Shown: positions 12,873 to 24,771 of the stretch, piece after piece
Layout of the letters: every line of letters begins with the position of its first letter
Position numbering within the stretch: the stretch's first letter is position 1
Assembly: GCA_033030425.1 (NCBI GenBank)
Contig: JAUFSD010000008.1
Span: 186,001 to 250,000, forward strand
From: Verpa conica
Taxonomy: Eukaryota; Ascomycota; Pezizomycetes; Pezizales; Morchellaceae
Length of the DNA: 64,000 nucleotides
Direction of reading: 5' to 3'
Notes under the pieces: model-generated
Databases searched by the model: none
What the model was told of the DNA's origin: nothing
The model's input: the letters and a program-made list of their open reading frames with translations, nothing else
Position numbers and translations under genes: made by a program

Positions 12873-13386
12873 TGTAAGTATTGATATTTCTTCTTTTAGG
12901 ATTCCGAGATTGCTAGTTTGTGTCTATGATAATAGGGGAAGACTCAATAGTGGAACCATTAGTTTCGAGAATTCACTGGTAGACTCGCTAGTAGAGGAAT
13001 CCGGGTCCTCAGTAATTAATAGAGGTTTAGGTGAAATGGCTTGCCGGATTGTGATATTGCTTCATTTTATTCTCTACTCAGTAATACGTAGCTGCTATGA
13101 CCGTTAATGAGCTATACTATATCCTCTCATATAAGCCCTTGCTGTAATCTGAGTTCGATAATCAGATATCTGAGAAATTTTACCTCCATTAAAACTGCTG
13201 GGGGAATGAACCGCAACTGTCAAATAATCGATCTTATTTGATAGGTTAAAATACATGGAGTGGGATTAACCCGGTTGCTGGTAAGTTATGCACAAATAGT
13301 ATAACTACCCCAAGAGGTATTTGTAAGCCACTAAACCTAAATTCAGGCATCAGGTCTGGAATTGTGGCAGCCTTAATCGTTGTGGG
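12873..13386. other. Intergenic, no gene seen
   Basis: AT-rich sequence between the relic and the 3' end of the F-box gene; nothing recognisable. Confidence 0.5.
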
Positions 13387-14628
13387 TCACCAAATATGGC
13401 CCCTCGCCCGAGTATATCCGAAGTGAACCCCTACCGACCTCTTTTTGAGCGTAACACACAAAGCCAGCTTCTCAAGTTCTTCCTTTGAGTACACAAAACC
13501 GGAACACATATGTAGATCATGCCAGTGTATCTCCGAGATACAAGTACTGTGATCACAAAGCGAACTTAGCTGGAGAAATTCTAGGTTAGGTATATTAATG
13601 CCATTCGTGTTCTCAAACATAGCCCTCCATGACCCTTCATATAGCTCGCATCTATGTAGAGTGAATTTTTGAAGCTTCTTTCCGTGATATTGCAAGAAGT
13701 TGAGGAGCATCTTAGAGGAGGGTATAACAGCATTCTGGAGCCTTAGTACTTTTAAGTTCGTCCAAGAGCATTTTTCCTGTATCCTTTGAAAGGTAACAGT
13801 GCTACTGTTTTCGTAGATTATGAATGTATCTCTATTGAAATCCAGGGTCAGTTCTTCGATCCCCACAACAAATATGAGCAGGTTGGGGTGTCCATCCAGA
13901 TCACCGGGGCGAAACTCCAGCTTCATCATTCGGCAGTCACTGAGTACAGCGTTACAACATTGAAGAAGTTCTTGGTTTTCGGAAGAAGAGCCATCGAATA
14001 ACTTCCAAGAATTACTCTGGAAGAATAGTAATTTCACATCCGCAGATTGGAGTGCCTTAAAGAAGGTCGAGAACGCCTGGTATGTTCTTGTACGGAATGG
14101 AAGAGCACCCCACCGCTGGTGTAGGGTGTAATATTCGTGGTGTAGACGGTATTCGAGTAATTCATCCAGTAATTTCAGATTCAGATATCCATATGAATCT
14201 ACTTCCTTGATTCGAATGGTATTAAGGCGTGGCAAACGCCTAAAAGAATTAGTAAGATTATCTATGTAGTCGGATGATTTTTGAAAATTCTCGACTTCTG
14301 TTAATGCCTCGGCAAAAGCTTTTGAATTTTCAACCCTTGCTTCAACCCTGGGTTGCAGCTTCGACTTGAGTGGGAGCCATATGGAGTGCCTGAAGTCTCC
14401 AAGGTGCAACACAACCTTTCTGACATGACAAGCCAGGGAAGCCTTACGAGACACCTCAATGAGGGGTTGCAAGCCATGTTTGGTGGGGCTGATATGGACC
14501 ACCCTGAACAGATATTTTGAACCAAGTTCAGCGAAATCACGTTGTACCAACCTCAAATTTGCGACATCAGTTGTTGTAGAGAGATGAGCAAAGATTCCCA
14601 AGATGAGTTCAATAGGGAGTTTGTCCAT
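13387..14628 (-). CDS. F-box protein
   Basis: A single-exon gene for 413 aa. The N-terminus (MDKLPIELILGIFAHLS...) is a clear F-box: LP-x-E-L-x-x-x-I-x-x-x-L, then VANLRLVQRDFAELGSKYLFR, residues 3-45. This is the Skp1-binding element of SCF ubiquitin ligases. The rest contains leucine-rich stretches with the spacing of degenerate LRRs (LEELTLDF-like and NLKVLRLQNA segments), the usual substrate-recruiting part of fungal F-box proteins. The ATG at 14628 directly precedes the F-box, so the start is secure. No substrate can be inferred. Such genes form large, fast-changing families in fungi. Confidence 0.85.
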   Translation of the reverse strand: MDKLPIELILGIFAHLSTTTDVANLRLVQRDFAELGSKYLFRVVHISPTKHGLQPLIEVSRKASLACHVRKVVLHLGDFRHSIWLPLKSKLQPRVEARVENSKAFAEALTEVENFQKSSDYIDNLTNSFRRLPRLNTIRIKEVDSYGYLNLKLLDELLEYRLHHEYYTLHQRWGALPFRTRTYQAFSTFFKALQSADVKLLFFQSNSWKLFDGSSSENQELLQCCNAVLSDCRMMKLEFRPGDLDGHPNLLIFVVGIEELTLDFNRDTFIIYENSSTVTFQRIQEKCSWTNLKVLRLQNAVIPSSKMLLNFLQYHGKKLQKFTLHRCELYEGSWRAMFENTNGINIPNLEFLQLSSLCDHSTCISEIHWHDLHMCSGFVYSKEELEKLALCVTLKKRSVGVHFGYTRARGHIW

Positions 14629-15815
14629 GGTTCAATGGAAGTAGAGATAAGAGGATGAGATGACTTTCGATGCTCGATGTTTCGATGAGCGATTAACGAT
14701 GGCGTTGTGGTAAGAAGTGTCTTTTGATACGTGCAAGTATGTTTCGGCAGAGAGAGTATTTTGAATATGGCTAGTCTCCAAACGTCACCCCGTTTCTCAT
14801 CTTATTTTAAACCCCCCCCTCTCTCCACAAATTTATTTCGAGGCTGATTCCATCACCTGAACGTCGATCCAGAATCAAAGACAGATTTAATCCCTCGAAT
14901 CCTACTGCTCTTGCTCGCCTCATCTTGCTCAAACATCCAAACTTTGGATATACCTGTCTCAGTCCCACTACCGATTGAGACCCGATTGGGCGATGCCTTG
15001 GGAAACGTAAGAATAATGTTTGTTTTTAATGCAGCCCAGGATCATATATCAATCTATATATGTCTGATTGTTCTAAGAATATTTATTATTCAAAGCACAT
15101 GTGAGTGATATCTCCCTCCCACTTGGGATCCGCCGCTTCCTATTCCGTCCTTATCGACAAGCAACACGGCGACAACCCTAACCCACCCCCACCGAATACG
15201 GCCCAATTCAAAACTAACGATCCTCATGCAATATCAACGGCACAGTATTCAGAAACCCATTGGAATAATCTTCGGATAAAGCAAAGACACCCTGTTCCCT
15301 GCCTGCATCGCATAAAAACAGGAAACATAAAAGAGAAATTCCCCTGTCCTATCGGGGACTGCTGCATTCCCGCGTAGGGTTTCTGCAGTTCGCTTCTGCC
15401 CAATGCTTGTCCAGCTGAGCATGACACCCAAGACTTGCAGCGTATCACGTCTGTTTCGTAAATCAACTTTGTAGACCTTTCTCTCAGCCACAATGCAAAT
15501 CCGACCATGGAAACGGTCACTACAGCAGTAGTAGAGTACCTACGTGCTGTATATCGCATGCACACAAATGATGCAGCTGACAGGCACCACGGAGAAGGAA
15601 AACAAACAACAAGGCTATCAGAGCTATGCGATCCCCCCCACCCTCCCTGCGCTGATACTACAACAGTTACGAGTATGATATCAGGCCGACCATTACCCAG
15701 TGATGTGCTAAGGACCCACTCTCCTATAGTAAATATACCTATATAGATTGAGAGTTGGCCCAACCTCACGAGTCTTTCAACTCAAACTCTCTGAACAAAG
15801 ACCATAGCCGTATCG
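14629..15815. other. Intergenic region between divergent genes
   Basis: A shared upstream region for the F-box gene (-) and the DUF6594 gene (+). Long frames on both strands between 15105 and 15769 overlap each other and have no domain. They look like chance frames in more balanced base composition. Confidence 0.5.
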
Positions 15816-17673
15816 ATGTCAGCTCCAACTTCAGACTCGTGGAATAACCCTCAAATCCCACCACCTCCCCCTTCTCCTGCTGTAGTAGGAGCCCGCTTTC
15901 GGGATACCTCTCCGACAGCTGACCCCGACTATGAAGCTCGATATCCCGAGTCACCAGTACTCCATGATGAAGCTGTCGCGCCAACTGAACCATCACCTAT
16001 AAGCAGGCAGCCTAGTATCAACAAGTCTCATCACCGGTCAGAGTCCGTATCAAGAGCTCCGCAAAAAAAGAAACGATCGCGCATCCCCAGCGGTGGAGTA
16101 GGAGGTGTAGAGGACCCTACAACACCACGACCAGGCCGGTCACATGGTAGCCAGCAACCGCCAGCTCCAGGTCAGTATACTAATGTGCCGCTGAACTACT
16201 ACCCACCACCGCAGTATCAGCATAACCCAGAGGCTCGTAGTATGAGTAACGGAAATATCCATAACCATTCCCACTCGAGCGCGGATGGGTACCCTGGACA
16301 GGGCTACTATAATAATGGATATGGTAGCTCATACTCACCACCGCCTCATATGCGGCCACTACAAAACCATATATACCCGCCCCCACCAAGGGTAGACTAT
16401 GAAAGTACTTACTATGGCAGCTCCTACCCACCGGTGCATTATCCCCATCCTCTCCCGACCCCGCCGCCGGGTATTCCGTCTATGGGGCCAAATGCGCTAT
16501 ATCCGGGGGTTTCACCTGTCACGAAGCCAACGGGATCAAGCAGGGAATACTATGAAAGTGGAAACAGTGCACAAAATGGAGGTCCACAAGCGATGAAACC
16601 GGCCAGAAATATCCAAGAAGCAAAAGAAGGAGAAGAAAACGTTAGGAGTAAACAAGCAGAAGTAGACAGTCCCCCAGAAACACTCACTGAGGAGAAGAGT
16701 GGTGGACCACCTCTCTCCATGCCCTACTACTCATCACGTAAGTATTTACCTATTCATAAGAAATCTACGATGTGCTAACTTATTACTTTAGCACCGCTAT
16801 CCCCTACCTTCCCACCTCCTCAATACCGACCAACAGGCTACCCGTTCCTCGCACAGACCCTTTCTACAACTCCCTCCTTGCAGCTCTACCGTCGTTTCTC
16901 TACCCTCAACCACCTTGTTCTTCTACACCTCCAAGATGAGATCTCAGAGCTCGAGAATGTTCTCTCTGAACTTGATGAGCAAGAATACGTCATGAATAAT
17001 GGCGCAAGTTTACGTGCTAGAAGAGGCATGGGAAACGGGAGTAGAAGACTACAGGTCATGGGCGCGATCGCTTTCAAACTACAGCAATACAGTAAGACAC
17101 CATGAAGACTAAGGTAGATATGATACTAATATTGAAACAGATAAAGCGCTGAAAGGGTATAGAGATATGAATGAGACTTTAGAGCCAGCCGAGGAAGAGG
17201 ATCTAAAGAAGTATAGAGACTGGATGGAGAAGAGTAAACCGTTGGTCGAGGCAGAAGGGAGGGTGCTGATCGATCACCCAGAGGATCTAGCGCGCTTACA
17301 TCGGGGGACTGACGTAGAGGATATTCTCGGTACTTGGGGCTATAGAGCTAACAAGAATAGGAAATACTCGGATACATCTGCATTAGAGGTATAGTTAATT
17401 CCTCCTAGTGAATTTATCATGTTGCTCATATATCTACAATAGGTTCCATTCTCACCGGCATTTAAACTTGGCTTAACAGCCTTGTCGTGCGGTATTGCCG
17501 GGTTGGCAAGGTGGAGAGTTGCACAAGCTCCAGGAGCGGGAATTGAAGTCCCATTAGCACTAGTAGCTGGAGCGTAAGGATCCCTACCTTATTTTGAGAG
17601 TTATTCTATGGTTCTAGGCTAACGGCTTTGTAGAACTGGAGGTGCCGCTGCTATGATGTGGGCTTTCTTTTGA
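15816..17673 (+). CDS. DUF6594-domain membrane protein with a long proline-rich N-terminus
   Basis: Exons: 15816-16737, 16792-17091, 17141-17388, 17443-17573, 17634-17673 (546 aa). Introns are 54, 49, 54 and 60 nt with good donors and CTAAC or CTAAT branch points, and all phases agree. Residues 1-310 are low-complexity (Pro, Ser, Tyr, Gly), with a basic patch KKKKRSR. The DUF6594 part begins at GYPFLAQT and continues YRRFSTLNHLVLLHLQDEIS and ELENVLSELDE, the usual hallmark of this fungal family. Two C-terminal hydrophobic segments follow (FKLGLTALSCGIAGLARW; IEVPLALVAGA...MMWAFF), and the protein ends in them. The family's function is unknown; a membrane-anchored protein with a cytosolic helical domain is inferred. 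Confidence 0.85.
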
Positions 17674-19057
17674 TCATTGGTGTGATCTGCGGGACTATTA
17701 TTACCGGGTAGCGGCTTTGTTGATTACTATACACTTAGCCGGGCTTGGTTTTGTTTGGGAAAAGTTTTTTTTGGGCGTAATTCTGTCATTTACACTAAAG
17801 GAGTTTTTTTATTTATTTATATTCTTGGAGAGGAAAATATTTGTCTACGCGACTTTTCTATGTAGCTATATTTATGCGAATGATTTACTGTAAGGCGTTT
17901 GAGGGGTTCGTGAGACATAATTGGGTTGAGGTAGTATGAACTGGCCTTTGCTACGTAGACGTCACTAGAGCAAAGTAAGGCGGAATAATTACATCTTAAC
18001 AACACAACCCCAAATCCGGCGTGTTTCAACTTCGGGTAGTACGATTAAAGAACTCGTAACCAGTCAACGAACCCAGCAGACAGCAGCCAAACGTCTACGT
18101 CTAATAAGTGGTGCTTCAGGCTTTAGCCGAGACTACACGCCGCCCAGCCCATTTAGTCTCTATAATTCTTCACTCTGCTCAAGCAAAGGATTTTACACTT
18201 AGAGCCTTGTACAAAACCACGTTAGAGTAACCTGCAGCGAGGCTACAAAACCAAGAATCTGTACCGGGTTTCGCACCATCGTTGATCCCAGCCCCAACCC
18301 CCAAAGGACACATGTATAGAACATCACAAGGTGCAAATACATAGGTAATTGGAGCGCCCGGGCTGTATTATTGTAGGAAATGCTGTAAAATGCGTATGAT
18401 TGTTTTCTCCCGCTGGTGTTTGGTGCTTGGTGGTTACAAATTGACAATTCGAGTTTTCTTGCATAGTATATGGAATCCCCTAAAATGTATATCAGATGCG
18501 TCATTGTAAGGGATAATCCATCGAATGTATCATATATATCGTCCTTATTTAGGCTGGTTTTTGTTGTAATACCGGTTTTATGGTGTTGTGGGGTCTCTTC
18601 GGGGATCCGGGTGCGTGAGTGTACTATAAACGTATCTAGTGGTGGGGTTGAAACTTACAAGGACGTTTCCCCATACTAGTACTACACAATAGAAAGGTGG
18701 TATGTGTCTATAAACTCCTGAAGATTCACTAACTAGTTATTAGTAGTATCCAGGAGACTGTGCAGCTCTTTATCGGTAAAACCGCTGATGTGAAATGCTA
18801 ATAGCCAGGTAGCACAGAAGTCTATTGCAAGCAAGGGCTCTGTGAGCAGTGATCACTACTAGAACTTTTGCTGAGGACATCAAAGCCCTACATTAATTTT
18901 ACCAGAGATTTTAAGTTAAGAATTGGTTAATACGATTCTATTTTAGCAATGGGAATTCAGTCCTAAAGGGCCTTTGTAGCTCGATATTATGTAAGTTTCT
19001 TTCTATAAGCCCCCACCCTCCAAAAAGAGACTGAAAAGTGGTCAAACACAGGTATGA
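17674..19057. other. Intergenic, no gene seen
   Basis: AT-rich. Frames at 17817-18029, 18199-18504 and 18470-18679 show no domain or splice support. Confidence 0.5.
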
Positions 19058-19215
19058 ACATCTGGGATACGCTGCCTAACGGTAAAGCGATGCCCAAACC
19101 CTGGTGCCCAACTACAAGGTTGGGCGTTCCAACCCAGTCACCAGCAGACGTATGTTGGCCTCAAGCCCCGCTGGGGCTTGGGTACCCGCTAATCAACAGA
19201 ACTGTTTTTTAGTTT
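19058..19215 (+). repeat. Dispersed SINE-like repeat, copy B
   Basis: The inverted counterpart of the repeat at 9166-9313. In this orientation it reads tctgggatacgctgcctaac, then ccaaaccctggtgcccaact, ggttgggcgttccaaccca, gtcaccagcagacg and gcttgggtaccc, ending in a T run (ctgtttttt). The order (A-box-like block, B-box-like block, body, T run) is that expected of a Pol III-type SINE. Confidence 0.6.
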
Positions 19216-19945
19216 CTTTCCCCTAAGATTTGATTTACTGAAATACACCGACTAGTGTACTTATAGAGGCAATTCAAGTAGATTCTCTGAGTAATAAGTG
19301 TTTGAGGAGCCTCTCTGGAAATGCGGAGACCACTTACACTATTACTTGTTCTTGGCTTCACTCTTTTCTTCTGTGGTAATAACCTGCTGAATTGATTGTC
19401 TAAAGAGATAGAGAGATCTATCGATATATGCTCCAAAAGAGAAAACCCTAAACCCTCATATGGTATGCCTTTTACCTGGATCCTCAAACCTAGCAAATAG
19501 GAAAACACGTGACTCATATATGAAACCTCCTATCAGCTATCCTTATTAGGAAGCATCTACAACATCTTCTATACCAGGGCGGGGCATTAGATCTTGGCTA
19601 AATCCACTTACAAGAACGAGGATTAAAGGTAATTGGCGGTGCAAGTGGTTAACTACCTTTATTCTGTCTTTCGTGCCCTGTGTATACCTGTGTATACCTG
19701 GGGGGGACCAGTGCTCTTAGCTACCAAGATCGAGTGATTATCCGTGATTTAATCCATTTCTTGGCGTGCAGCATCTACACGGCAAGATGAGTCAACGCGA
19801 TTATGCACGTATCATCTAGGAATACCTAATTCGACGTCTAGGATAGGTTAACATATCACTTACTATATAACCACAGTCATCAGCTCTAACCCCACCATTA
19901 TCATGAACCTCCAAACATTCCTTATCCCCCCCGAACTTGGTCGCG
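19216..19945. other. Intergenic, no gene seen
   Basis: Upstream region of the F-box/zinc gene. It contains a short direct duplication, gtgtatacctgtgtatacct, at about 19680. Confidence 0.45.
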
Positions 19946-22428
19946 ATGGACGCCCCCAGCGAATCTTTGACCACAATCAGTGTACAAACCAGGAAATCAA
20001 CTTTCGAGAATATTCTAATACAACATGAACCATTTGCCTTGCTGCTTATCAAGTGCCTCTATATTCAAGACTTCATATCCCTCGCTCAAACATCACAAGC
20101 TCTTTGTAGGTTCATATTCTTCAACAAAGATATCTGGAGAAACTTCGATGTTCGCCCTTGCACTCCGGAGGATGTATACCGGCCCCGTCTCAGCGGCCAA
20201 CCGCCCTGCTGGAGGTTGGCGGGGTGGAGGGAATCACTAGAAAGATGGGGGGTTCTCATGCAAGAATATCAAGCAGACGATCTTTGGAGGCGGTGTTATG
20301 TCCCGTATTATTCTCAGGAAATGACAGCTGGTTTCCTGAGAAGTATATTTAAGCGCCAGGGGCCTGAGGTGGTAAAGTTGAATCTAGATGCGATGCCGGT
20401 TACGAGGAGTGTGTTGTTTCCACTTGTCAAGCGCTTGGAGGGAACTCTAGAGGAGTTGGGTTTGAGATTTTGTCTGAAGCTTAAAAGGGAGGATATTTTT
20501 GATCTCCTAGAGATTCGACCTACTTCTACAAGTTCTGGGGAAGCGTGTGAACTGTCTCTACCAAAACTGAAGAAATTATATGTTGGTCTTTCCATCATAA
20601 GTAGCTCTGTGTATGGCACTAACATTCGTTTGTAGATCGCTGGAACAGCAAGCACCATCCAGCTAACCGAGACGAATCTGATGTCACCACTGCGAATTGG
20701 CCACGAAGTCCTAAATCCCCTTCCTACGGGAACTGCTTACGAGTTTTTTCAACAGAAATTAAGTACTCTGTTGAACTTACGTAAACTTACATGCGATGTG
20801 GGAGCTTGTTCCGGTCCTGGATGTGAGAATAAGGTAGACTTAGGAGTAAGATCTTTCGAGAAGTGTACACGTTGTATCCGCGAAAACGATATGATTCTTT
20901 GTCAGAACTGCGATAGATGGACTGATTTTGAAAATTGTTCTAGCTGTACACGGTGGGTTGTTTTTTTATTACTTCCTATCAACTCCCCTAGAAATTATTG
21001 CCTTTTTAGAACCGGCTACTGACAATCATAAGTCCTTACTGTACTCCATGCTCCAATATCGTCAGGCGGTATACTTTTCCTAAAAGCTATGAACTTAACC
21101 CCCAAGTACAGGGAAAATCTGCCGCGCATTGGATTTGTCAAGCGTAAGTTTTAGCTCGGCCATTTCTCTTTCTACTTATGCAATTATTTACTGCCTACAA
21201 GTTCTGATATCACAAAAATTATAGATGCATGCATAAAGATGCTCCACTCTTGGAGAGGATGATCTCTTTGAATAACACTGATGGAGTCTCTATCGGGAGA
21301 AACACTTGCTATACTTGTGAGACTTACTATAGAGATCTGGACCAAGGCTACAGCTGCCCTACTTGTAAAGTCTTTATTTGCTGGGGGTGTACCCAGCCAC
21401 CGGATGACCAAATCCCTTTGAAGACCCAGCAATTCATGGAACATCTTTGTCATTCTTGTTCCGACCCTTGCTATAATGTACGGAACCTCTGCAACTCATT
21501 TCTGTACAGTATACTGCTAGCACACTAACTTATATATTTACCCTAAAAAGGATCTTGACCAAGGATGTCCCCGCGAAGCGCTCGTTAAGCTCTATAGAAT
21601 CCGTCAAGTCCTCAAATTCCCAGGTTAGTTCGTGTTCAATGCTCCCTAGAATTAAATGTCCGAGAATACTCTAAGATTCCGTATAGACCCTCCATTAGCC
21701 AGTATATACATCGGGGACATGGAACTGTCGCTTCTTCATCAGGAGGTAGAGGCCATTGTTAGGAGAAAAACCAAGGAAGTCAAAGATCAAATTTTAGAAG
21801 AAATGAGAACGGGATCAGAGCTGTGCAAAAGCTGTGACTGGTGGCTTTGTGCGGGGTGTTTCTGGAAGAGTCCTAATGTTGAACACTTGAAGGACCAGGA
21901 GGGAATGCAGGATGTTATAATCAAACGTTGGAGGACTGGTATCTATTTAAACTCAAATAATATTTTTTGTATATGTGCGAAATTTAACTGCTAGAACAAA
22001 TAGTGGCAGGCCGGCTAGGGACGCTTTGTGAAGCACGTATAGCTAGACCAAGGTATATTAACCTCATCCCCGAGCATTACGAGTGGTTATAGTTAATAGG
22101 CTCGAGCTTTAGGGACTCTATTGTGGATAGTACTCAGGAAGCTGATTCTGAATATGATAATGACTCTGAATACATCTACCCTAGTTCAGAAGATAAAGGT
22201 GGAGGTGGAGGTGGAGGTGATGGGGATGGGGATGAGGGTGATTGTGATTGTGAGGATGAGGATGAGGATGAAGATGAGGATGAAGATGAGAATGAGGATG
22301 TAGACGGAGATGGAGGTGAAGATGGAGATGGAGATGGAGATGGAGATGGAGATGGAGATGGAGATGAGGATGAGGATGATTGGGAGTTTTACTCTCATCG
22401 CTCACATAGCTCTGTTGGGAGCTGGTAA
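19946..22428 (+). CDS. F-box-like protein with cysteine-rich zinc-ribbon region and acidic Gly/Asp/Glu tail
   Basis: Exons: 19946-20581, 20636-20952, 21033-21143, 21225-21477, 21551-21623, 21687-21938, 21995-22052, 22113-22428 (671 aa). The starts of exons 5 and 6 are the least certain (21699 also fits for exon 6). A divergent F-box lies near residues 25-70 (FALLLIKCLYIQDFISLAQT...FNKDIWRNFDV), then LRR-like segments. Several CxxC knuckles follow (CTRCIREND, CQNCDRW, CSSCTRPYCTPCSN, CYTCETYY, CPTCKVFICWGC, CHSCSD, CKSCDWWLCAGCFW), as in a multi-zinc ribbon. The last exon has over 70 residues made of Asp, Glu and Gly from a GAT/GAG/GGA microsatellite. The stop at 22090-22092 is removed by the 60-nt intron 22053-22112. 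A SCF adaptor role is inferred. Confidence 0.7.
22196..22383 (+). repeat. GGAGGT/GATGAG/GGAGAT microsatellite in a coding exon
   Basis: A pure-purine/T hexanucleotide-like array inside the last exon of the preceding gene. In frame it encodes runs of Gly, then alternating Asp/Glu and Gly/Asp. The same array gives long spurious frames (His/Leu and Ile/Ser) on the other strand. Confidence 0.8.
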
Positions 22429-24771
22429 TATTGAGCCCTGATTAGGGGGCTTGGGGGTTGGACCTTGATAATGGATGGGTGTATATGGAGGCTATCTCTA
22501 TGTATTTTGAGGCTAGAATACCTAAAATTGCGAGCTATTATTATTACTTGGTTCTTTATAGAAACTGATACTCCCCTGGTAGAGCTCTTTCTATAGTCAC
22601 AGTCTGTTTGCAAATACTCATCCGATAATAATATTGTCATATCTGGATACTCGGCCAATGATTTCGACGAAATCTTGATACGATAACTAAAACCACAAAA
22701 TACACAAAGTAATCTATTCCCAGATATGACCACAATAGAGATTATTCTATCTCTCGGGCTGCATTTAGTCACTCTGAGGACGATGTGGGTTATTGGATCA
22801 GACATAGGGGGCGTCAAATATAGAAGCGTAAATTAGTCAAAACCTAATATACCGTGGGTGGTAAATTAAGTTTCAAAACACTGAATGCCAGTGCCTATAA
22901 GTGCTATTTTAATTTTATCCAGTACTCTATAGTTGAATATAGATATATATACTAAGACAACTCTTCAAGTCACCTAGGTATTAGTGGAAGAGTGACCTAT
23001 CCCGATGAGGTATTTGGTAGCCTAGTCACTTTCCACCTAGCTAGTGTGTTAGTAGACTAACTACAGTATAATCGCTCTATAAGGATACACGGTTGGGTAG
23101 GGAATGAGAACAGTATCCTTATAGAATGACTAGCCTAACCTGATTGGGAAGGTCTAAGGTAGAGACACTATCAAATATCACCTAGTGGGGCGCTTTCTAG
23201 GGGCTCCCGCTAATGATATTCCTATAATAATATCGTTATAGGGCAATTGTACTGTAATGCTAATTCAGACTACCTGATCCAAGTACAGAGTACTAGACCC
23301 AGTACGTACGCATAAGCACTGATATTCAGTGTTTTTATACTCTAATTTACCACTGGCGGCATACTAGGTCATGACCGATTTACGTTTCCATATTAGTTAA
23401 CCGCTCCGTAAGAGTAGGGCTCTTGCATATATGTAGTAAATTTGACTTTTATAGAAATAATCCTTCCCGTCATCCAAATAGTATCATCCGCCCTAGAATA
23501 CAGAATCTACAACACGAAACTTCCCAAGCCCTCCACCAATACCTTTTTCCTAATCTATAAGATATCACTTCACATAACTTGAATTACATCTAAAGTTCCT
23601 AATTGTTTAAACCATAATAATACCCACGGGTGTACTAATGAACTGGCGATATTTCCTGGTAGAGCTAGATTAGGTTGAGACTGGTACTATAAGGATATAG
23701 GATATAGGGGGCCTCGGAAGGGAGATTATATATCATACTGTATATGATTTTACGTTAAAACGCTAGAATATCTCCTCTTTGGTCGCTTTATCCGGCCTTT
23801 GCTCAAGGGATCATGGTATATCATTATAATATAGAGCTGTTACCACGCGTTAGCTTATAGTAAATGTTATAGCAATTTTTAAAAACTTAACCTTTTATTG
23901 ATAAGTAATAGTTCTCACCCCTAAGCTGTATACTCTATAGAAGTCCTGTGCCCTATCAATGAGAAGTATATTAGCTAAGAATGAACCTCGGAAGTCCCAG
24001 TTCCTTCTAAGAGAGTTCTGTAGATTACCATGACATAGATAAGGTTAGTTAGGTCGTATGATCTCACGGAGTAGAAATTCCGCCCATCGATGATTAGACA
24101 AGTATTTCCTATGGAAAAGTCAGTACATATTTTATATATGTATTAGGTTTATTTAGGTGTTTCAGTTACCAGCTTTGAAACGTAATTGGCTGGACTGAGG
24201 CTGCTAAAATCGTGCTATTAGGCTTCGCTTCTTCAAAGGTAGGTTACCGAATGTACTTACGATTAACTGATTAACGAATTCATTAGGTAGGTTTCCAATA
24301 TTGTATCATGACCTATCACTCGGTGTGTTTAGAAATCCCTAATGAATGTGATGCTATTCTAGGGTTTAGGTGTAATTACAGTAGCAAGATTTTCTTCTCA
24401 AGGAGTATACGGTTAGCACAGTAATCGAGCGATCGAAGCTAGAGAAATATAGCACGTTTAAGCAGCAAGTTGTGAATGGATTTAGTGGTGGATGAGTGCA
24501 AAGGGAGGATCAAAACTGACCATTTAAATAAAAGAATTATGATGAGTGAAGAATAGCGAATACGAAACCATTCACAAAACGCAAAAACTGGAATTAGGAA
24601 ATGTATAAAGTCTAGGCGAAACCTGAATCATGATAGATAGGGGAGGTCTTTTATAATCTGCGAGTAGGTAAGGGAAATAACTTCGGGAGATAGAGATGAA
24701 AAAAGTAGTTCTAAAGGTAGAGGTAAGGACAACAGATCTTTAGTATCTGTTATCCTTCGGTGGTATCCATT
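22429..24771. other. AT-rich gene desert
   Basis: No coding stretch is recognised. It contains a 13-bp perfect inverted repeat at 23076-23125 inside a block of imperfect nested palindromes. Confidence 0.5.
23076..23125. repeat. Perfect 13-bp inverted repeat
   Basis: Arms tctataaggatac (23076-23088) and gtatccttataga (23113-23125) surround a 24-nt spacer. Flanking sequence is partly palindromic too (tagcctagtcac versus gactagcct). It may be a stem-loop or the remnant of a small inverted-repeat transposon. Confidence 0.5.

Noticed and set aside
15224..15769. A 181-codon minus-strand frame upstream of the DUF6594 gene
   Set aside because: Overlaps other frames in the same balanced-composition stretch, has no domain and no conserved pattern.
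22181..22405. His/Leu-rich and Ile/Ser-rich minus-strand frames
   Set aside because: Artefacts of the GAT/GAG/GGA microsatellite in the sense exon.
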